Source: Sanguibacter keddieii DSM 10542 (GTDB taxonomy: Bacteria; Actinomycetota; Actinomycetes; Actinomycetales; Cellulomonadaceae). Taken from it: a stretch of DNA of 64,000 nucleotides. Shown one piece after another: positions 62,632 to 64,000 of the stretch. Where the stretch lies: positions 2,170,001 through 2,234,000 of the forward strand of contig NC_013521.1 of the NCBI RefSeq assembly GCF_000024925.1, read 5' to 3'. Every line of letters starts with the position of its first letter. Position 1 is the stretch's first letter. The position numbers were made by a program, and so were the translations under genes. The notes beneath the pieces were generated by a model. That model was given only the letters and a program-made list of their open reading frames with translations. It searched no databases and had not been told where the DNA came from.

Positions 62632-64000
62632 TCAGCCTCGCGCCTCGGCGGTGCCGGGGACGTGGGTGACGGCCTCGGAGTCCTGGTGCTCGACCGGGTC
62701 GGCGACGACGGTGTCCTGCTGCGCGGCGGCGTCGGGTGCACCGGGAGCCTCGGGCGTGTCAGGCGTCGTCGCGTCAGGCGCTCCTGCCGGGTGCAGCGCG
62801 GCGACGACGGCCTCGGCGGTGCGCTGGCCCATGCCCTGGACGGTCGCGATCTCCTCGGCCGACGCGGCGCGCAGGCGCTTGAGCGAGCCGAAGTGCCGCA
62901 GCAGGGCGCCCTTGCGCGCCGGGCCGAGGCCGGGCACGGAGTCGAGCTCGGAGACGGTCATGCCCTTGCCGCGCTTCTTGCGGTGCGCGGTGATCGCGAA
63001 GCGGTGCGCCTCGTCACGGACACGCTGCAGCAGGTACAGCCCCTCGGACGACCGCTGCAGGATGACGGGGTACTCCTCCCCCGGGACCCACACCTCCTCG
63101 AGACGCTTGGCGAGCCCGCACAGCGCGACGTCGTCGATGCCGAGGTCGGCCAGGGCCTTGGCGGCCGCGGCGACCTGCGGCGGACCACCGTCGACCACCA
63201 CGAGGTTGGGCGGGTACGCGAAACGCTTGCGGTCCGTCGCCGGGGTCTCGGCGTCGACCTCCCCTCCGAAGGTCTCGAGCTCGATGTCGGAGGAGTCGGA
63301 GCGCTCGGCGAGGTAGCGCCGGAACCGGCGGGTGATGACCTCGTACATCGCGGCGGTGTCGTCGCGCGCGCCGTCGCCGTCGGGGCCCTTGACACCGAAG
63401 GTGCGGTACTCGCTCTTGCGGGCGAGGCCGTCCTCGAAGACCACCATCGAGGCGGCCTGGTGCGTGCCCATGGTCGTCGAGATGTCGTAGCACTCGATGC
63501 GCAGCGGGGCGCTGTCGAGGTCGAGGGCCTCCTGGATCTCGCGGAGCGCGAGGCTGCGGTTGGTGAGGTCTCCCGCGCGGCGGGTGCGGTGCAGCGCGAG
63601 GGCGTGCTCGGCGTTCTTGAGGACCGTGGCAGCCAGCTCGCGCTTGTCGCCGCGCTGCGGCACCCGGATGTCGACGCGCGCACCGCGCAGCCCGGAGAGC
63701 CACGTGGTCATCTGCTCGAGGTGCGCGGGCAGGACGGGGACCAGGACCTCGCGCGGGACCAGCCCGCTGTCGCGGGCCGCCTGGGCGTCGCCGCCAGCGG
63801 CCTCGTCCGCGGTGCCGTAGACCTGCTGGAGCAGGTGCTCGACGAGCTCGGCGTCGGTGAGGTCCTCGACCTTCTCGACCACCCAGCCGCGCTGACCGCG
63901 GATGCGTCCGCCGCGGACGTGGAACACCTGGACGGCTGCCTCGAGCTCGTCGCCGGTGAGCGCGAAGATGTCCGCGTCCGTGCCGTCCTGGAGCACCACG
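62632..64000 (-). CDS. uvrC: Excinuclease subunit UvrC, C-terminal part
   Basis: The 3' portion, about 455 residues; the N-terminal GIY-YIG nuclease lies beyond the window. The present part has the UVR-RNase H-like middle ([40 protein letters not shown]) and the second nuclease site, then the tandem HhH domain ([40 protein letters not shown]). A 50-residue Asp/Pro/Ala/Glu-rich tail follows. With rapZ-yvcK-whiA it forms the standard gene group. Confidence 0.95.
   Translation of the reverse strand, partial: VVLQDGTDADIFALTGDELEAAVQVFHVRGGRIRGQRGWVVEKVEDLTDAELVEHLLQQVYGTADEAAGGDAQAARDSGLVPREVLVPVLPAHLEQMTTWLSGLRGARVDIRVPQRGDKRELAATVLKNAEHALALHRTRRAGDLTNRSLALREIQEALDLDSAPLRIECYDISTTMGTHQAASMVVFEDGLARKSEYRTFGVKGPDGDGARDDTAAMYEVITRRFRRYLAERSDSSDIELETFGGEVDAETPATDRKRFAYPPNLVVVDGGPPQVAAAAKALADLGIDDVALCGLAKRLEEVWVPGEEYPVILQRSSEGLYLLQRVRDEAHRFAITAHRKKRGKGMTVSELDSVPGLGPARKGALLRHFGSLKRLRAASAEEIATVQGMGQRTAEAVVAALHPAGAPDATTPDTPEAPGAPDAAAQQDTVVADPVEHQDSEAVTHVPGTAEARG

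Overview
This is a high-GC (about 70% by eye) actinobacterial chromosome segment. Several markers place it in Actinobacteria: whiA, an rbpA homologue, an opcA gene beside zwf, and the gene orders ctaB-tkt-tal-zwf-opcA-pgl and uvrC-rapZ-yvcK-whiA-gap-pgk-tpiA-secG. The overall set fits Micrococcales (Cellulomonas/Sanguibacter/Promicromonospora-like). The genus is inferred, not shown.

Layout. Bases 1-2866 hold a compact plus-strand operon (short-chain reductase, PlsC-type acyltransferase, alkyl-DHAP synthase-like flavoprotein) that looks like an ether-lipid pathway. Bases 2.9-30.3 kb are an accessory and regulatory stretch. It includes a siderophore-binding lipoprotein with an IdeR/DtxR-type iron box next to an AraC regulator, several regulators with clear palindromic operators (8.65, 17.87, 21.43 and 25.48 kb), and a phospholipid operon (CDP-alcohol phosphatidyltransferase, CdsA-like, PlsC fused to a membrane tail). 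It also has an ankyrin protein, a UvrA2-like ATPase, a small HTH/Clp-N pair, an RCC1-repeat protein, GNAT and APH enzymes, and an MMPL-sensor kinase-response regulator set.

Bases of about 30.66-35.5 kb form a visibly lower-GC island (about half G+C) ending at the 3' side of a tRNA-Pro(GGG) gene. It encodes a Hachiman-type anti-phage system: HamA (DUF1837, nuclease-like) and HamB (SF2 helicase) overlap by 4 bases. A five-helix membrane protein starts only 4 bases after hamB. That third gene is the best candidate here for an undescribed component.

Bases 35.6-47.3 kb are core minus-strand genes. UDP-glucose pyrophosphorylase lies apart. Next comes a long co-directional cluster read ctaB, xerD, parA, scpA, scpB, rluB, aroH, cmk, plsC-like, ydcF-like, der, linking heme A synthesis, chromosome segregation, pseudouridylation, CMP kinase and ribosome assembly. 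Bases 47.8-54.8 kb are the plus-strand pentose-phosphate cluster tkt-tal-zwf-opcA-pgl, punctuated by strong hairpins. Bases 54.8-64 kb read on the minus strand: uvrC (cut by the window end), rapZ, yvcK, whiA, gap, pgk, tpiA, secG and rbpA.

Functional names rest on motif recognition without database searches. Start codons were chosen from Shine-Dalgarno sequence, gene overlap and where family homology appears to begin.
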